DNA from: Candidatus Giovannonibacteria bacterium
Lineage (GTDB): Bacteria > Patescibacteriota > Minisyncoccia > JACPKW01 > UBA11713
Length of the DNA stretch: 55,735 bases
NCBI GenBank assembly: GCA_016186825.1
Contig: JACPKW010000007.1
Span: 1 to 55,735 of the forward strand
Direction of reading: 5' to 3'
A program made the translations under genes and the position numbers. Each line of letters begins with the position of its first letter. Within the stretch, counting starts at the first letter, position 1. Positions 7,939 through 15,790 of this stretch are shown here, one piece after another. The notes beneath the pieces are model-generated. The model ran no database searches, had not been told where the DNA came from, and saw only the letters and a list, made by a program, of their open reading frames with translations.

Positions 7939-9438
7939 ATGGGACTCGAAGATTTAAGAAAAACTCGCATAGAAAAACTTGAGCTTTTAAAAAAGGCGGG
8001 GGTGAATCCATATCCTGCCAAGTCTGTTTTTAAATTGTCAGAGATTTCCGAACTCCGTAAAAATTTTAGGAAACTTGCGAGTGCGCGAAAAAAAATTGCG
8101 CTTGCCGGAAGAGTTATGGCAAAGCGGGGGCATGGCGGTATTTTTTTTGTTGATTTATTTGATGGTTCCTACGTGCTCACCACAAGTGGTTTGTCAGTTG
8201 CAAGTGATAACAGTAAACTGCAGGTCTTTTTTGCAAAAGACAAAATAGGCGATAAATCATTTGAATTTTTTTCCGAGAGTGTCGATGTTGGCGATTTTAT
8301 TGCCGTTGAAGGCAAAGCTTTTTATACGAAGAAGAAGGAAGCGACTATTGAAGTTTCGAATTGGGAGATTCTCACGAAGTCATTGCTGCCGCTTCCTGAA
8401 AAATGGCATGGGCTTTCCGACAAAGAGGAAACGCTTAGAAAAAGATATCTCGACATATTATTTAATTCAGAAACGCGCGAAATGATTCAGAAAAAGGCGC
8501 TCTTTTGGAGCGCTGTTAGAGAATTTCATTTGAAACATGGATTTCTTGAAGTGGAAACGCCTGCGCTTGAAGTAACAACGGGAGGGGCTGACGCACGGCC
8601 GTTTGAAACGCATCACAACGCACTCGATATAGATGTTTATTTAAGAATTTCTGCGGGAGAGTTATGGCAGAAAAGATTAATGGTATCTGGGCTCAAAAAA
8701 ACTTTTGAAATTGGAAGAATTTTCAGGAACGAAGGAATGTCAGCTGAGCACCTGCAGGATTATACGCAATGTGAAGCTTATTGGGCTTATGCAAATTTTG
8801 AAGATATGTATAAGTTTTTACAGGAATGCTATCGCTTCGTTGCCAAAAGAACTTTTGGCACTCTTAAATTTAAAATCAGTGATTTTAATGTCGATTTGGG
8901 TAAAAAATGGCCCCTTGTTGACTACACAGATGAAATCAAAAAACAGACCGGGATTGATATTTGGAATTCGACTGCAACAGAAATGGGAAAAGAATTGAAC
9001 AATTTAAATATAGAGTATGATGTTTCTAACAGATTAAGGATGATCGATGCGCTTTGGAAATACTGCAGGAAAAACATTGGGGGCCCCGCAATTTTGATAA
9101 ACGAACCGAAGGCGATGTCGCCCTTGGCAAAATCCTCACCAAAAAATCCTAAAATTACCGAGCGTTTTCATTTTCTGATCGCGGGATCAGAAATGGGGCA
9201 GGGGTATAGCGAATTAAATGATCCGATTGATCAAAGAGAAAGATTTGCTGCTCAGCAAAAATTGCGCGATGCAGGAGACGCGGAAGCGCAAATGGCCGAT
9301 TTTGATTTTGTGGAAGCGCTTGAATACGGCATGCCTCCGACAGCAGGGCATGGTTTTTCAGAGCGTCTATTCAGTTTTTTGATTAACAAGCCTGTGCGCG
9401 AAGCGCAAATTTTCCCGCTGATGAGGCCGAAAGAGTGA
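7939..9438 (+). CDS. lysS: Lysyl-tRNA synthetase (class II)
   Basis: It attaches lysine to tRNA-Lys. The 499-residue protein has an N-terminal OB-fold anticodon-binding domain (about 50-140, AGRVMAKRGHGGIFFVDL) and a class II catalytic domain with motif 1 around FLEVETPALEVTTGGADARPF, motif 2 (FEIGRIFRNEGMSAEHLQDYTQCE) and motif 3 (PPTAGHGFSERLFSFL). Motif 3 usually reads GxGxGxxR; here it is GHGFSER, with the arginine kept. It follows greA at 15 bases, likely one transcript ending at the terminator 9474-9497. Confidence 0.94.
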   Translation: MGLEDLRKTRIEKLELLKKAGVNPYPAKSVFKLSEISELRKNFRKLASARKKIALAGRVMAKRGHGGIFFVDLFDGSYVLTTSGLSVASDNSKLQVFFAKDKIGDKSFEFFSESVDVGDFIAVEGKAFYTKKKEATIEVSNWEILTKSLLPLPEKWHGLSDKEETLRKRYLDILFNSETREMIQKKALFWSAVREFHLKHGFLEVETPALEVTTGGADARPFETHHNALDIDVYLRISAGELWQKRLMVSGLKKTFEIGRIFRNEGMSAEHLQDYTQCEAYWAYANFEDMYKFLQECYRFVAKRTFGTLKFKISDFNVDLGKKWPLVDYTDEIKKQTGIDIWNSTATEMGKELNNLNIEYDVSNRLRMIDALWKYCRKNIGGPAILINEPKAMSPLAKSSPKNPKITERFHFLIAGSEMGQGYSELNDPIDQRERFAAQQKLRDAGDAEAQMADFDFVEALEYGMPPTAGHGFSERLFSFLINKPVREAQIFPLMRPKE

Positions 9439-9473
9439 TCCAACGAAGTCAGTTAAACTGATCTGTTTCCTTT

Positions 9474-9497
9474 AAATCGCCTTCGGGCGGTTTTTTT
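9474..9497 (+). terminator. Intrinsic terminator after lysS
   Basis: The stem AATCGCC / GGCGGTT closes a TTCG tetraloop (9482-9485) and runs into seven T residues (9491-9497). The UUCG loop on a GC stem followed directly by a U-tract is a textbook intrinsic terminator. Confidence 0.9.
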
Positions 9498-9502
9498 GTT
9501 GG

Positions 9503-9598
9503 TTTTCCACAGAGAAACCCTTTTAAATATTTGCACGTTATATAAAAGTGGGATAAAATGAAATAAAAGTGGTAAATTGTGGATAATTCTGTGGATAT
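9503..9598. promoter_or_regulatory. DnaA-box and MraZ-box-like repeats upstream of mraZ
   Basis: This gene-free stretch holds TTTTCCACA (9503-9511, one mismatch to the DnaA box), a perfect DnaA box TGTGGATAA (9578-9586, reverse orientation) and TGTGGATAT (9590-9598, one mismatch). It also has GTGG-type repeats starting at 9548, 9569, 9579 and 9591, spaced at about 10-12 base multiples, as in MraZ operators where TGGGA-like boxes recur each helical turn. Downstream to 9683 the DNA is AT-rich; I cannot place a confident -10/-35 pair. Confidence 0.5.
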
Positions 9599-9683
9599 GT
9601 TGATAACTACAATTTACCTTTGAAAATAAACGATATATTAGACAAATCTCACAATAATATAGCTCGAGTATGGCTCGCGAATC

Positions 9684-10118
9684 ATGTTCATAGGCGAATA
9701 CATCCATAGCATGGATGCCAAGAAACGCTTGGCAATCCCGGCTAAATTTAGAAAGGAATTGGGCAAAAAAGCTGTGCTCGCGCGCGGGCTTGATTCATGT
9801 TTGGCTTTATATCCGATAGATGAATGGTCAAAAGTTGCTTCAAAACTCGCCGAGCTTCCGACAGGACAGCGCGATGCGCGGAGTTTCGTAAGGCTCTTTC
9901 TCTCTGGCGCCGCAGAGGTTGAATGCGATCAGCTTGGAAGAATTTTAGTCCCGGAATATTTGAAAGATTATGCAAAACTTGGTGAGGAGATCGTGGTTAC
10001 GGGAGTCTTCAGGCGAATCGAAATCTGGAACAAAGAGCGCTGGGAAGAGTACAAAAAGAAAATTGAAGGCTCCTCTGATGAACTGGCAGAAAAATTGGGT
10101 GAGATTGGAGCTTACTAA
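9684..10118 (+). CDS. mraZ: Transcriptional regulator MraZ
   Basis: DNA-binding protein that autoregulates the division/cell-wall cluster. At 144 residues it holds two tandem SpoVT/AbrB-type swapped-hairpin repeats: MFIGEYIHSMDAKKRLAIPAKFR (described by its core DAKKRLAIP) and AAEVECDQLGRILVPEYL. It is followed 2 bases later by rsmH, as in most bacteria. Repeats resembling its operator lie 90-135 bases upstream. No Shine-Dalgarno is seen before ATG 9684; an upstream ATG at 9670 is out of frame. Confidence 0.94.
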   Translation: MFIGEYIHSMDAKKRLAIPAKFRKELGKKAVLARGLDSCLALYPIDEWSKVASKLAELPTGQRDARSFVRLFLSGAAEVECDQLGRILVPEYLKDYAKLGEEIVVTGVFRRIEIWNKERWEEYKKKIEGSSDELAEKLGEIGAY

Positions 10119-10120
10119 AC

Positions 10121-11038
10121 ATGAATGGGGCGGAAAGCAAAGGGGTCAGTGAATCACAAAAGCATATTCCCGTCCTTTTGAAGGAAAGTATTGAGGGACT
10201 GAATCTTAAAAAAAATTCTCTGGTTATGGATGTAACAGCAGACGGGGGAGGGCATCTCGGGGCAATCCTCGAAAAACTTGGCAAGAATGGAAAAATAATC
10301 GCCCTCGACTGGGATCCTGAAATGATAACGCGGCTTCAAAAAAAATTTGGCCGCGAGCAGAGAGTAAAAATTTTCAATTTAAACTTCCGATTTTTAGAGA
10401 AGTTAGCGAGTACCCTCGCCGCCGCATGGCGGAGGCCGGATGCAATTTTTTTCGACCTTGGGCTAAGCACTTTACAACTTATGGCATCCGGCCGAGGATT
10501 CTCGTTTCAAAAAACAGAGCCGCTTCTTATGACTTTCGAGCCGTCGCGGACGATCGATGCAAGAAAGCTAGTCAATGAAGAAAATGAAAAAACGCTTGCG
10601 GACATTATTTTTCGTTACGGCGAGGAAAGATTCTCGAGGCGCATCGCGAAAGCTATTGTGAACGCGAGAAGAATAAAAAAAATAGAGACATCCAACGAGC
10701 TTGCGCAAATTATTTTGCGGGCGGTGGGGCGAAGAGGGAAGATTCACCCTGCGACAAAAACATTTCAGGCGCTCCGGATCTACCTGAATGAAGAGCTGCT
10801 CAATTTGGAAGAAGGATTGAAAGGCGCATTCAAAATCCTTAAGCCGCAGGGGAGAATCGCAGTAATATCGTTCCATTCGCTTGAGGATAGAATTGTTAAA
10901 AATTATTTTCGGGAAAGAGCGAGGGAAGGATCCGCGAAGCTTATTACAAAAAAACCAAAGCGGCCCGGAGAAGGTGAAGTCGCATTAAACCCGAGCGCTA
11001 GATCATCAAAATTGAGAATTTTAGAAAAAATATGTTGA
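10121..11038 (+). CDS. rsmH: 16S rRNA (cytosine1402-N4)-methyltransferase RsmH
   Basis: It methylates N4 of C1402 in the 16S decoding site using S-adenosylmethionine. Family motifs are HIPVLLKESIEGL at the start, the SAM-binding DVTADGGGHLGAIL (usually DxTxGxGGHS), DAIFFDLGLS, and IAVISFHSLEDRIVKNYFR near the C-terminus. Length (305) is normal. The ATG at 10121 is preceded by the mraZ stop with a 2-base gap, and the end overlaps the ftsL-like gene by 7 bases, so translation is probably coupled. Confidence 0.95.
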   Translation: MNGAESKGVSESQKHIPVLLKESIEGLNLKKNSLVMDVTADGGGHLGAILEKLGKNGKIIALDWDPEMITRLQKKFGREQRVKIFNLNFRFLEKLASTLAAAWRRPDAIFFDLGLSTLQLMASGRGFSFQKTEPLLMTFEPSRTIDARKLVNEENEKTLADIIFRYGEERFSRRIAKAIVNARRIKKIETSNELAQIILRAVGRRGKIHPATKTFQALRIYLNEELLNLEEGLKGAFKILKPQGRIAVISFHSLEDRIVKNYFRERAREGSAKLITKKPKRPGEGEVALNPSARSSKLRILEKIC

Positions 11039-11379
11039 GATTTATAGATACAAATGTCAGAACCGCGGATAAGGCGGAGGCGCTGGGACAGGAACGCCTT
11101 GGCGCAATTTTTTTAATATTGATTCTCGCTTCTCTCGCGGTTTACATTGCAACGCTTAATTTTGCGATTTCCGAAAATTTTAGAAAAGAAAGCATTGAAA
11201 AAAAAATGCGCCTTGTAAAACAGGAAGTAAACGAAAAAGAAGAATTATTAATTTCCGCTTTGAACGAATATTATAACGAGAGAAGCTCGGCGCTTACGAA
11301 AGCTGAAGAAGGAGAGATAAAATTTGTATATCGAAACGGAGAAGTCGCAAAAGCTGAAGGTTTGAGCCTTTATAGATAA
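11032..11379 (+). CDS. ftsL: FtsL-like division protein
   Basis: A 115-residue bitopic protein: about 25 cytoplasmic residues, one membrane helix (GAIFLILILASLAVYIATLNFAI), then a charged heptad-rich segment (about 52-90) able to form a coiled coil. FtsL proteins diverge too much for motif recognition. The assignment rests on this topology and on the position between rsmH and ftsI, the conserved place of ftsL. In known systems FtsL pairs with FtsB and activates FtsW/FtsI. No ftsB or ftsQ homologue is recognisable in the window. Confidence 0.72.
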   Translation: MLRFIDTNVRTADKAEALGQERLGAIFLILILASLAVYIATLNFAISENFRKESIEKKMRLVKQEVNEKEELLISALNEYYNERSSALTKAEEGEIKFVYRNGEVAKAEGLSLYR

Positions 11380-11381
11380 AA

Positions 11382-13106
11382 ATGGCGGCTCCTTTGGCAC
11401 AGGTAAATTTAGCGAAAAGAATCCGCTGGAGCTTCTTAATTTTCCTCGTTCTTGGATTAATTATCACAATCCGTCTTTTCTTTTTGCAAGTAATTTCCGG
11501 CGAATATTTTCGCACACTTGCCGTGAGGCAATATAATTTTTTTGGGGATATTTCGCCAAGGCGCGGCGATATCTTTCTCACTGATAAAAATAACGATCTT
11601 TACTCTGCCGCATCGACTAAAGAAGGTTATTTATTGTATATCAATCCCGATAAGCTGGTTGATTCGGAAGACGCATATGCTAAATTAAAAAATTATCTCG
11701 AACTCGACAAAGAAGATTTTATAATGCGCGCGGCAAAGAAAGCCGATCCTTATGAAGTCATTTCGCACAAAATTGATAAAAAAATAGCGGAGAAAGTTAA
11801 TGCATTAAAAATTACTGGAGTGGGAACTGCGCCCGAAGAATGGAGATCCTACCCCTCAAAAACGCTCGCATCGCATGTGCTTGGGTTTCTCGGGTATAAA
11901 AATGATGAACTTGAAGGACGCTATGGGGTCGAGCGTTATTACGAAGATGTTTTGAAAGGAAAGGCTGGATATATCAGCGACAACCGCTCCGGCGCCGGGA
12001 TGCTTATAGACATTGGTAGAAATTTCTTTTCGCCTCCCTCGGAAGGATATGATGTAGTCTTAACGCTTGAACGAAATGTACAGGCTTATCTTGAAAAAAA
12101 TATCGAGGAAATTGATAAGAAGTGGAAGCCGAGCGAGGTTGGAGGAATTATTCTTGAGCCAGCCACGGGAAAAATTCTTGCAATGGCGGCATACCCGAAC
12201 TTTGATCCTAATTCCTACGGAAAAACGGAGTCGCTCGAAACGTTTAAAAATCCTTTAGTTGAGAATATTTATGAATTCGGTTCGGTTTATAAACCCTTGA
12301 CTATCGCCGCAGGAATTAATGAAAAACTTGTTACACCGGAGACAACTTACAAAGATGAAGGATTTGTTGCGATTGATGGGGCTGTCATCAAAAATTTCGA
12401 TGGGCGGGGACGCGGGACAATCAATTTGCAGAGAGTTATTAATGAGTCACTCAATACGGGCGCGGTATTTGTTGCGCAAAAATTAGGCAAAGAAAATATG
12501 CGCAAATATTTTTTGAATTTCGGTATTGGCGAAAAGACAGAGATCACGCTTCCGGGAGAAGTTAGCGGAAATGTTTCCAATCTATATTCCAAGCACGATG
12601 TTGAATATTTTACAGCTTCATTCGGACAAGGGGTTGCAACGACGCCCTTGGCTTTTGTTAAAGCTTTTTCCGCGCTTGCAAACGGCGGGAAGTTAATGCG
12701 GCCTTACATTGTTGAGCGCGTGGTGCGGCCGGGGATGGGAAGCATTATTAATGAACCAAAGATGGAGCGCGAGGTAATATCGCCTGAAACTGCTGAATCA
12801 ATTACGACGATGCTCGTGAAAGCGGTGGACGAGGCGCTGCTTGCAGGAAAAACTAAGTTTAAAAATTGGACATCTGCCGCGAAGACCGGAACTGCCGAAA
12901 TCCCTTTGAAAGATAAAAAGGGCTATTCAAATGAAAGCCTCCATTCGTTTATTGCATTTGCACCTGCATATAATGCAAAATTTATTTTATTTTTATATAT
13001 GCTGCGTCCCCAGGGAAATGCATTTTCTTCAGTAACGCTTGCGCCGTATTACGAAGATATCATGCGATTTCTGCTTACATATTACGAAATTCCGCCGGAT
13101 CGGTAA
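11382..13106 (+). CDS. ftsI: Penicillin-binding protein 3-type transpeptidase FtsI
   Basis: Class B penicillin-binding protein of the septal machinery. It has a short cytoplasmic start, one membrane helix (SFLIFLVLGLIITIRLFFLQVI), a pedestal with ISPRRGDIFLTDKN, and a transpeptidase domain with SVYK (in YEFGSVYKPLT), SLN (in NESLNTGAVF) and KTGTAE. All three catalytic motifs are present; there is no PASTA domain. It starts 3 bases after the ftsL-like gene. Its position in the dcw cluster separates it from the elongation PBP2 at 5418. Confidence 0.92.
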   Translation: MAAPLAQVNLAKRIRWSFLIFLVLGLIITIRLFFLQVISGEYFRTLAVRQYNFFGDISPRRGDIFLTDKNNDLYSAASTKEGYLLYINPDKLVDSEDAYAKLKNYLELDKEDFIMRAAKKADPYEVISHKIDKKIAEKVNALKITGVGTAPEEWRSYPSKTLASHVLGFLGYKNDELEGRYGVERYYEDVLKGKAGYISDNRSGAGMLIDIGRNFFSPPSEGYDVVLTLERNVQAYLEKNIEEIDKKWKPSEVGGIILEPATGKILAMAAYPNFDPNSYGKTESLETFKNPLVENIYEFGSVYKPLTIAAGINEKLVTPETTYKDEGFVAIDGAVIKNFDGRGRGTINLQRVINESLNTGAVFVAQKLGKENMRKYFLNFGIGEKTEITLPGEVSGNVSNLYSKHDVEYFTASFGQGVATTPLAFVKAFSALANGGKLMRPYIVERVVRPGMGSIINEPKMEREVISPETAESITTMLVKAVDEALLAGKTKFKNWTSAAKTGTAEIPLKDKKGYSNESLHSFIAFAPAYNAKFILFLYMLRPQGNAFSSVTLAPYYEDIMRFLLTYYEIPPDR

Positions 13107-13188
13107 TTTTGCTCGCTATCAAGTTTTTGAGAGGTGAATTTTGAAATCGCCAACAGCTCTGTGGCCTTCGTGTTGCGGAGGGGAATTT

Positions 13189-13199
13189 TGCTATATAAT
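13189..13199 (+). promoter_or_regulatory. Extended -10 promoter of murF
   Basis: TGC is followed by TATATAAT (-10 TATATA at 13192-13197 or TATAAT at 13194-13199). A weak -35 (TGTTGC, 13171-13176) is 17 bases upstream of the TATAAT reading. The predicted leader to ATG 13223 is about 17 bases. The TGCTA core recurs before rmuC, rplU, the HAD gene, recR and the RecB-like nuclease. Confidence 0.6.
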
Positions 13200-13222
13200 A
13201 TTTAAGTCAATTGTGAACCGAT

Positions 13223-14521
13223 ATGAAGCAATTTTTAAAGCAAATCGTAATTTTAATCCTCGCCTTGCAGGGGAAGTTAATCTTAAAAAAATATAAGCCG
13301 AAAATTGTTGCTATAACAGGGTCGGTTGGAAAAACTTCAGCGAAAGAAGCGATCGCAAAAGTTCTCGAAAGTTCGTTTAAAGTTCGCGCAAGTGAAAAAA
13401 GTTACAACAGTGACTTCGGCGTGCCTTTAACGATAATAGGCGCAAAAAGCGGTTGGGATTCGCCGGTAATGTGGATGAAAGCGATGCTAGAAGGATTTCG
13501 TATATTTTTTACGCGCGTGGATTATCCCGAGGTTCTGGTTTTAGAGGTCGGGGCGGACCGTCCGGGCGATATCAAGCGCATTCGCGGTTGGATGACGCCT
13601 GATGTTGCCGTGGTAACTGCGCTTGCCGCGACGCCTGTCCACATTGAATTTTTTCAAAATCCCGAAGAAGTTTTTGAAGAGAAGGCTGAACTTATTAAAA
13701 ATCTTCCAAAAGATAACTGGGCGGTTTTGAATTTGGACGACCCGAATGTCCGCACAATCAGGGGTAGCACGCAGGCGAATATAAAAAGTTTTGGTTACGG
13801 CGACGGGCTTGAAGCCAGAGGATCCGATTACAAAATTATGCTTCGAAAAGAAGGCGTTCGGACGGTGCCGGAAGGAATTGAATTTAAAGCGATATGCGAA
13901 GGAAGTGAAGTTTCTATAAAAATCGAAGGGGCCTTTGGAAAACATCAAACTTATGCAGCACTCGCGGCTATCGCCGTTGGGTTGGTTTTTAAAATTTCAC
14001 TTGAAGATTCTGCCAGAGCGCTCTCGCTATATGTCGCCCCGCCCGGCAGATTGCGCTTGATTAAGGGGATAAAAAATTCTTGGATTCTCGATGATACTTA
14101 CAATTCTTCGCCGAAAGCCGTTGAGGCTGGGCTCGAAACGCTTTCTGAAATTCCGGCCGAGCGAAAAATTGCGGTTTTAGGCGATATGCTTGAACTTGGA
14201 AAATATACAATTACAGCGCACCGCGAGATTGGGAAAATGCTGGTTGGTAAAGTTGATATGCTTTATGCGGTCGGCCTTCGCGCCAAATTTTTTATCGAGG
14301 GAGCAATCAAGGGAAGATTCAAAAAAAGTGAGATTCTTTCCGCGCCAGATTCAGTGAGCGCGTCGGGAGAGCTCGAGAAGTTAATAAAGCCTGGCGATTT
14401 AATTTTAATAAAAGGGTCGCAAAGTATCCGGATGGAAAAAATTGTCGAGAATATCATGGCGGAGCCGGAACGCGCTTCCGAGCTTCTTTGCAGGCAAGAA
14501 AGAGAGTGGAAAGATAGATAA
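13223..14521 (+). CDS. murF: UDP-MurNAc-tripeptide--D-Ala-D-Ala ligase MurF
   Basis: ATP-dependent ligase that adds D-Ala-D-Ala to the UDP-MurNAc-tripeptide. The Mur-ligase P-loop is ITGSVGKTSAKEAI (about residues 31-44), the central domain has VLEVGADRPGDI, and the C-terminal domain carries DDTYNSSPKAVEAGLETL and LGDMLELG, which identify MurF rather than another Mur ligase. The N-terminal UDP-binding domain is nearly absent: the P-loop starts at residue 31 instead of about 110 as in E. coli, and a hydrophobic N-terminus replaces it. This short form is seen in other CPR-like MurF. It ends just before a strong terminator. Confidence 0.9.
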   Translation: MKQFLKQIVILILALQGKLILKKYKPKIVAITGSVGKTSAKEAIAKVLESSFKVRASEKSYNSDFGVPLTIIGAKSGWDSPVMWMKAMLEGFRIFFTRVDYPEVLVLEVGADRPGDIKRIRGWMTPDVAVVTALAATPVHIEFFQNPEEVFEEKAELIKNLPKDNWAVLNLDDPNVRTIRGSTQANIKSFGYGDGLEARGSDYKIMLRKEGVRTVPEGIEFKAICEGSEVSIKIEGAFGKHQTYAALAAIAVGLVFKISLEDSARALSLYVAPPGRLRLIKGIKNSWILDDTYNSSPKAVEAGLETLSEIPAERKIAVLGDMLELGKYTITAHREIGKMLVGKVDMLYAVGLRAKFFIEGAIKGRFKKSEILSAPDSVSASGELEKLIKPGDLILIKGSQSIRMEKIVENIMAEPERASELLCRQEREWKDR

Positions 14522-14555
14522 TCTCCTGAAAAACTCAATTTTTTGATTAGTTTGC

Positions 14556-14598
14556 GGTACCATCTCGGGGCGATCGTGGGGAGATGGTACCTTTTCTG
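14556..14598 (+). terminator. Intrinsic terminator after murF
   Basis: A perfect 11-base stem, GGTACCATCTC (14556-14566) and GAGATGGTACC (14581-14591), closes a 14-base loop that contains the palindrome CGATCG. The 3' arm is followed by TTTT. It lies 35 bases after the murF stop and closes the mraZ-murF transcript. Confidence 0.8.
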
Positions 14599-14681
14599 AA
14601 TTTCAAACCACGAAAAACATTTCACACTGTGTAGTTATAATTATAAAAGGTCGATTATAAGTTTTATTCTGCAATATATTT

Positions 14682-14858
14682 ATGACCTGGGAAAGATGGC
14701 TTAACGCGGTGCTCGGTCTCTGGTTGATAGTATCGCCGTTTTTAGGGTTTGCCGCCAACGCTATGATGATTAATCTCGTCGTGGTGGGTCTAGTGCTCGC
14801 CGCCGTTAACCTGTTTGCCACCGCAACTGGTCAAATCCAACGCCGAGCGCACATGTAG
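14682..14858 (+). CDS. SPW-repeat small membrane protein (58 aa)
   Basis: A short frame, ATG at 14682 to TAG at 14856-14858, encodes 58 residues beginning MTWERWLNAVLGLWLIVSPF. The LGLWLIVSPFLGF stretch followed by a second hydrophobic helix (MMINLVVVGLVLAAVNLFA) matches the SPW repeat family, normally two helices with a Ser-Pro-Trp-like motif (here S-P-F). The function of the family is unknown; it is a membrane protein. It sits alone between two strong terminators. TATAAT at 14636-14641 is a possible -10; there is no obvious Shine-Dalgarno. Confidence 0.7.
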   Translation: MTWERWLNAVLGLWLIVSPFLGFAANAMMINLVVVGLVLAAVNLFATATGQIQRRAHM

Positions 14859-14882
14859 TCAAACAATTGAATATCGAAAGAT

Positions 14883-14912
14883 AAAACAGCCGCGCGAGGC
14901 GGCTGTTTTTTA
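14883..14912 (+). terminator. Intrinsic terminator after the SPW gene
   Basis: The stem ACAGCCGC (14886-14893) / GCGGCTGT (14899-14906) closes a GCGAG loop, is extended by A-T pairs, and is followed by a run of T. The A-run before the 5' arm means it could also work on the minus strand. Confidence 0.88.
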
Positions 14913-15027
14913 TTTGAAATTTAAGAGAAAATGCGATAATATTTCATTGTTTTGCCCCTGTCGCCCCGAATGAATTGCAGAGCCAATTCTGACGGGGTAA
15001 ATCTAGCAGGTGATTGATGGTTCCTTG

Positions 15028-15141
15028 CACCGTTAAAAATTTGCTATTGTGCCGCTATCGTCTAGTCCGGTCTAGGACGCATGGTTCTCATCCATGTAAC
15101 CTGGGTTCAAATCCCAGTGGCGGCGCAAATTTTTAACGGTG
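15028..15141. repeat. 17-bp perfect inverted repeat flanking tRNA-Glu
   Basis: CACCGTTAAAAATTTGC at 15028-15044 is the exact reverse complement of GCAAATTTTTAACGGTG at 15125-15141. A further imperfect part (TTGATGG near 15013, CCATCAA at 15146-15152) extends it. The right arm begins on the tRNA's own discriminator base. In the precursor RNA the leader and trailer of tRNA-Glu would form a long helix coaxial with the acceptor stem. Confidence 0.9.
15051..15125 (+). tRNA. tRNA-Glu (anticodon CTC)
   Basis: The 75-base cloverleaf folds fully: acceptor GCCGCTA / TGGCGGC (one G-U), D-stem GTCT with a loop carrying GG, anticodon stem CATGG / CCATG with loop TTCTCAT, a 4-base variable loop, T-stem CTGGG / CCCAG with loop TTCAAAT, and discriminator G. 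The anticodon CTC (15087-15089) reads GAG. No CCA is encoded. A GAA-reading tRNA-Glu(TTC) is not in the window. It lies in the loop of a 17-base inverted repeat. Confidence 0.93.
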
Positions 15142-15181
15142 TTAGCCATCAAACCCGGGTTCGAATCCCGGCGGGGGCGCT

Positions 15182-15721
15182 ATGAAAAAACGCGGACCGT
15201 GGAAAATTAAAAAAACAAGAGTTGTTTATAAAAATCCTTGGATCACAGTTCGGGAGGATTCTGTTTTGCGTCCAGATGGAAAACCTGGAATTTTCGGAGT
15301 TGTTACGATGCTCCCTGGAGTGTCTGTTATTCCTCTCGACGAAAATGGAAATGTTTATTTAACTAAAGAATTTCATTACGGGGTTGGTCGAACAACTATC
15401 GAAGCTATTAGCGGTGGCATTGAAAAAGGTGAAAATTTATTAAAAACTGCAAAAAGGGAACTCAAAGAGGAAACCGGTCTGACTGCGAAAAAGTGGACTT
15501 ACCTTGGAGTTGTGGATCCCTTTACAACAGTTGTAAATTCATCAAATCATATATACTTGGCGGAGCAATTGAATCATGGAAAATCAAATCCAGAAGGAAC
15601 AGAAAAAATTAAGGTTATAAAAATGCCGTTCAAAAATGGATTGAAGATGGTGTTGGATAGTAAAATAACTCACTGCGCGACATGTGTGGCTATTCTCAAG
15701 ATCGGCAGATTAAGATTTTAA
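15182..15721 (+). CDS. Nudix hydrolase (ADP-ribose pyrophosphatase type)
   Basis: It hydrolyses a nucleoside diphosphate linked to another moiety. The Nudix box GGIEKGENLLKTAKRELKEETGL is split here only for description: G at about residue 79 and REL-EETGL with all catalytic glutamates present. The N-terminal VVYKNPWITVREDSV and SVIPLDENGNVYLTKEFHYG resemble ADP-sugar pyrophosphatases. Length 179 is typical. The ATG is 3 bases after the tRNA-like 3' end, so the message may be released by tRNA-type processing. It is followed by its own terminator. The exact substrate cannot be read. Confidence 0.88.
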   Translation: MKKRGPWKIKKTRVVYKNPWITVREDSVLRPDGKPGIFGVVTMLPGVSVIPLDENGNVYLTKEFHYGVGRTTIEAISGGIEKGENLLKTAKRELKEETGLTAKKWTYLGVVDPFTTVVNSSNHIYLAEQLNHGKSNPEGTEKIKVIKMPFKNGLKMVLDSKITHCATCVAILKIGRLRF

Positions 15722-15740
15722 ATTTGATGGAATCAAAGGC

Positions 15741-15771
15741 GCGTCGGCAAAAGTTGGCGCTTCTTTTTTTT
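15741..15771 (+). terminator. Intrinsic terminator after the Nudix gene
   Basis: GCGTCGGC (15741-15748) pairs with GTTGGCGC (15753-15760) through five Watson-Crick and three G-U pairs around an AAAA loop, followed by TTC and eight T residues. The U-tract is strong and the stem moderate. Confidence 0.72.
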
Positions 15772-15790
15772 GAGATGATAATATGTATGC

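Larger units (their letters stand above)
14954..15179 (+). other. tRNA-like split element enclosing tRNA-Glu
   Basis: The 3' end (15155-15179) is a complete tRNA T-arm and acceptor strand: CCGGG, loop TTCGAAT, CCCGG, then CGGGGGC and a G. Its partner strand GCCCCTG is at 14954-14960 and pairs in all seven positions (one G-U). In between lie a hairpin (CCCC 14964-14967 with GGGG 14994-14997, inside it GAATTG / CAATTC), a long inverted repeat and the intact tRNA-Glu. The pieces do not form a normal D-arm or anticodon arm. It may be a tRNA remnant split by an insertion, or a chance pairing of a lone tRNA 3' half. Function is unknown. Confidence 0.4.

Noticed and set aside
9503-9683. Chromosomal replication origin
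   Set aside because: Three DnaA-box-like sites and AT-rich DNA are present, but dnaA, dnaN, gyrB or rpmH are not near and no 13-mer array is clear. Kept only as a DnaA-box finding.
14954-15179. tmRNA (ssrA) candidate
   Set aside because: The acceptor plus T-arm topology and a TTCTGACGGGG string recall tmRNA, but there is no tag reading frame, the loop is occupied by a full tRNA-Glu, and the ends do not match the usual GGGG...CCA form.
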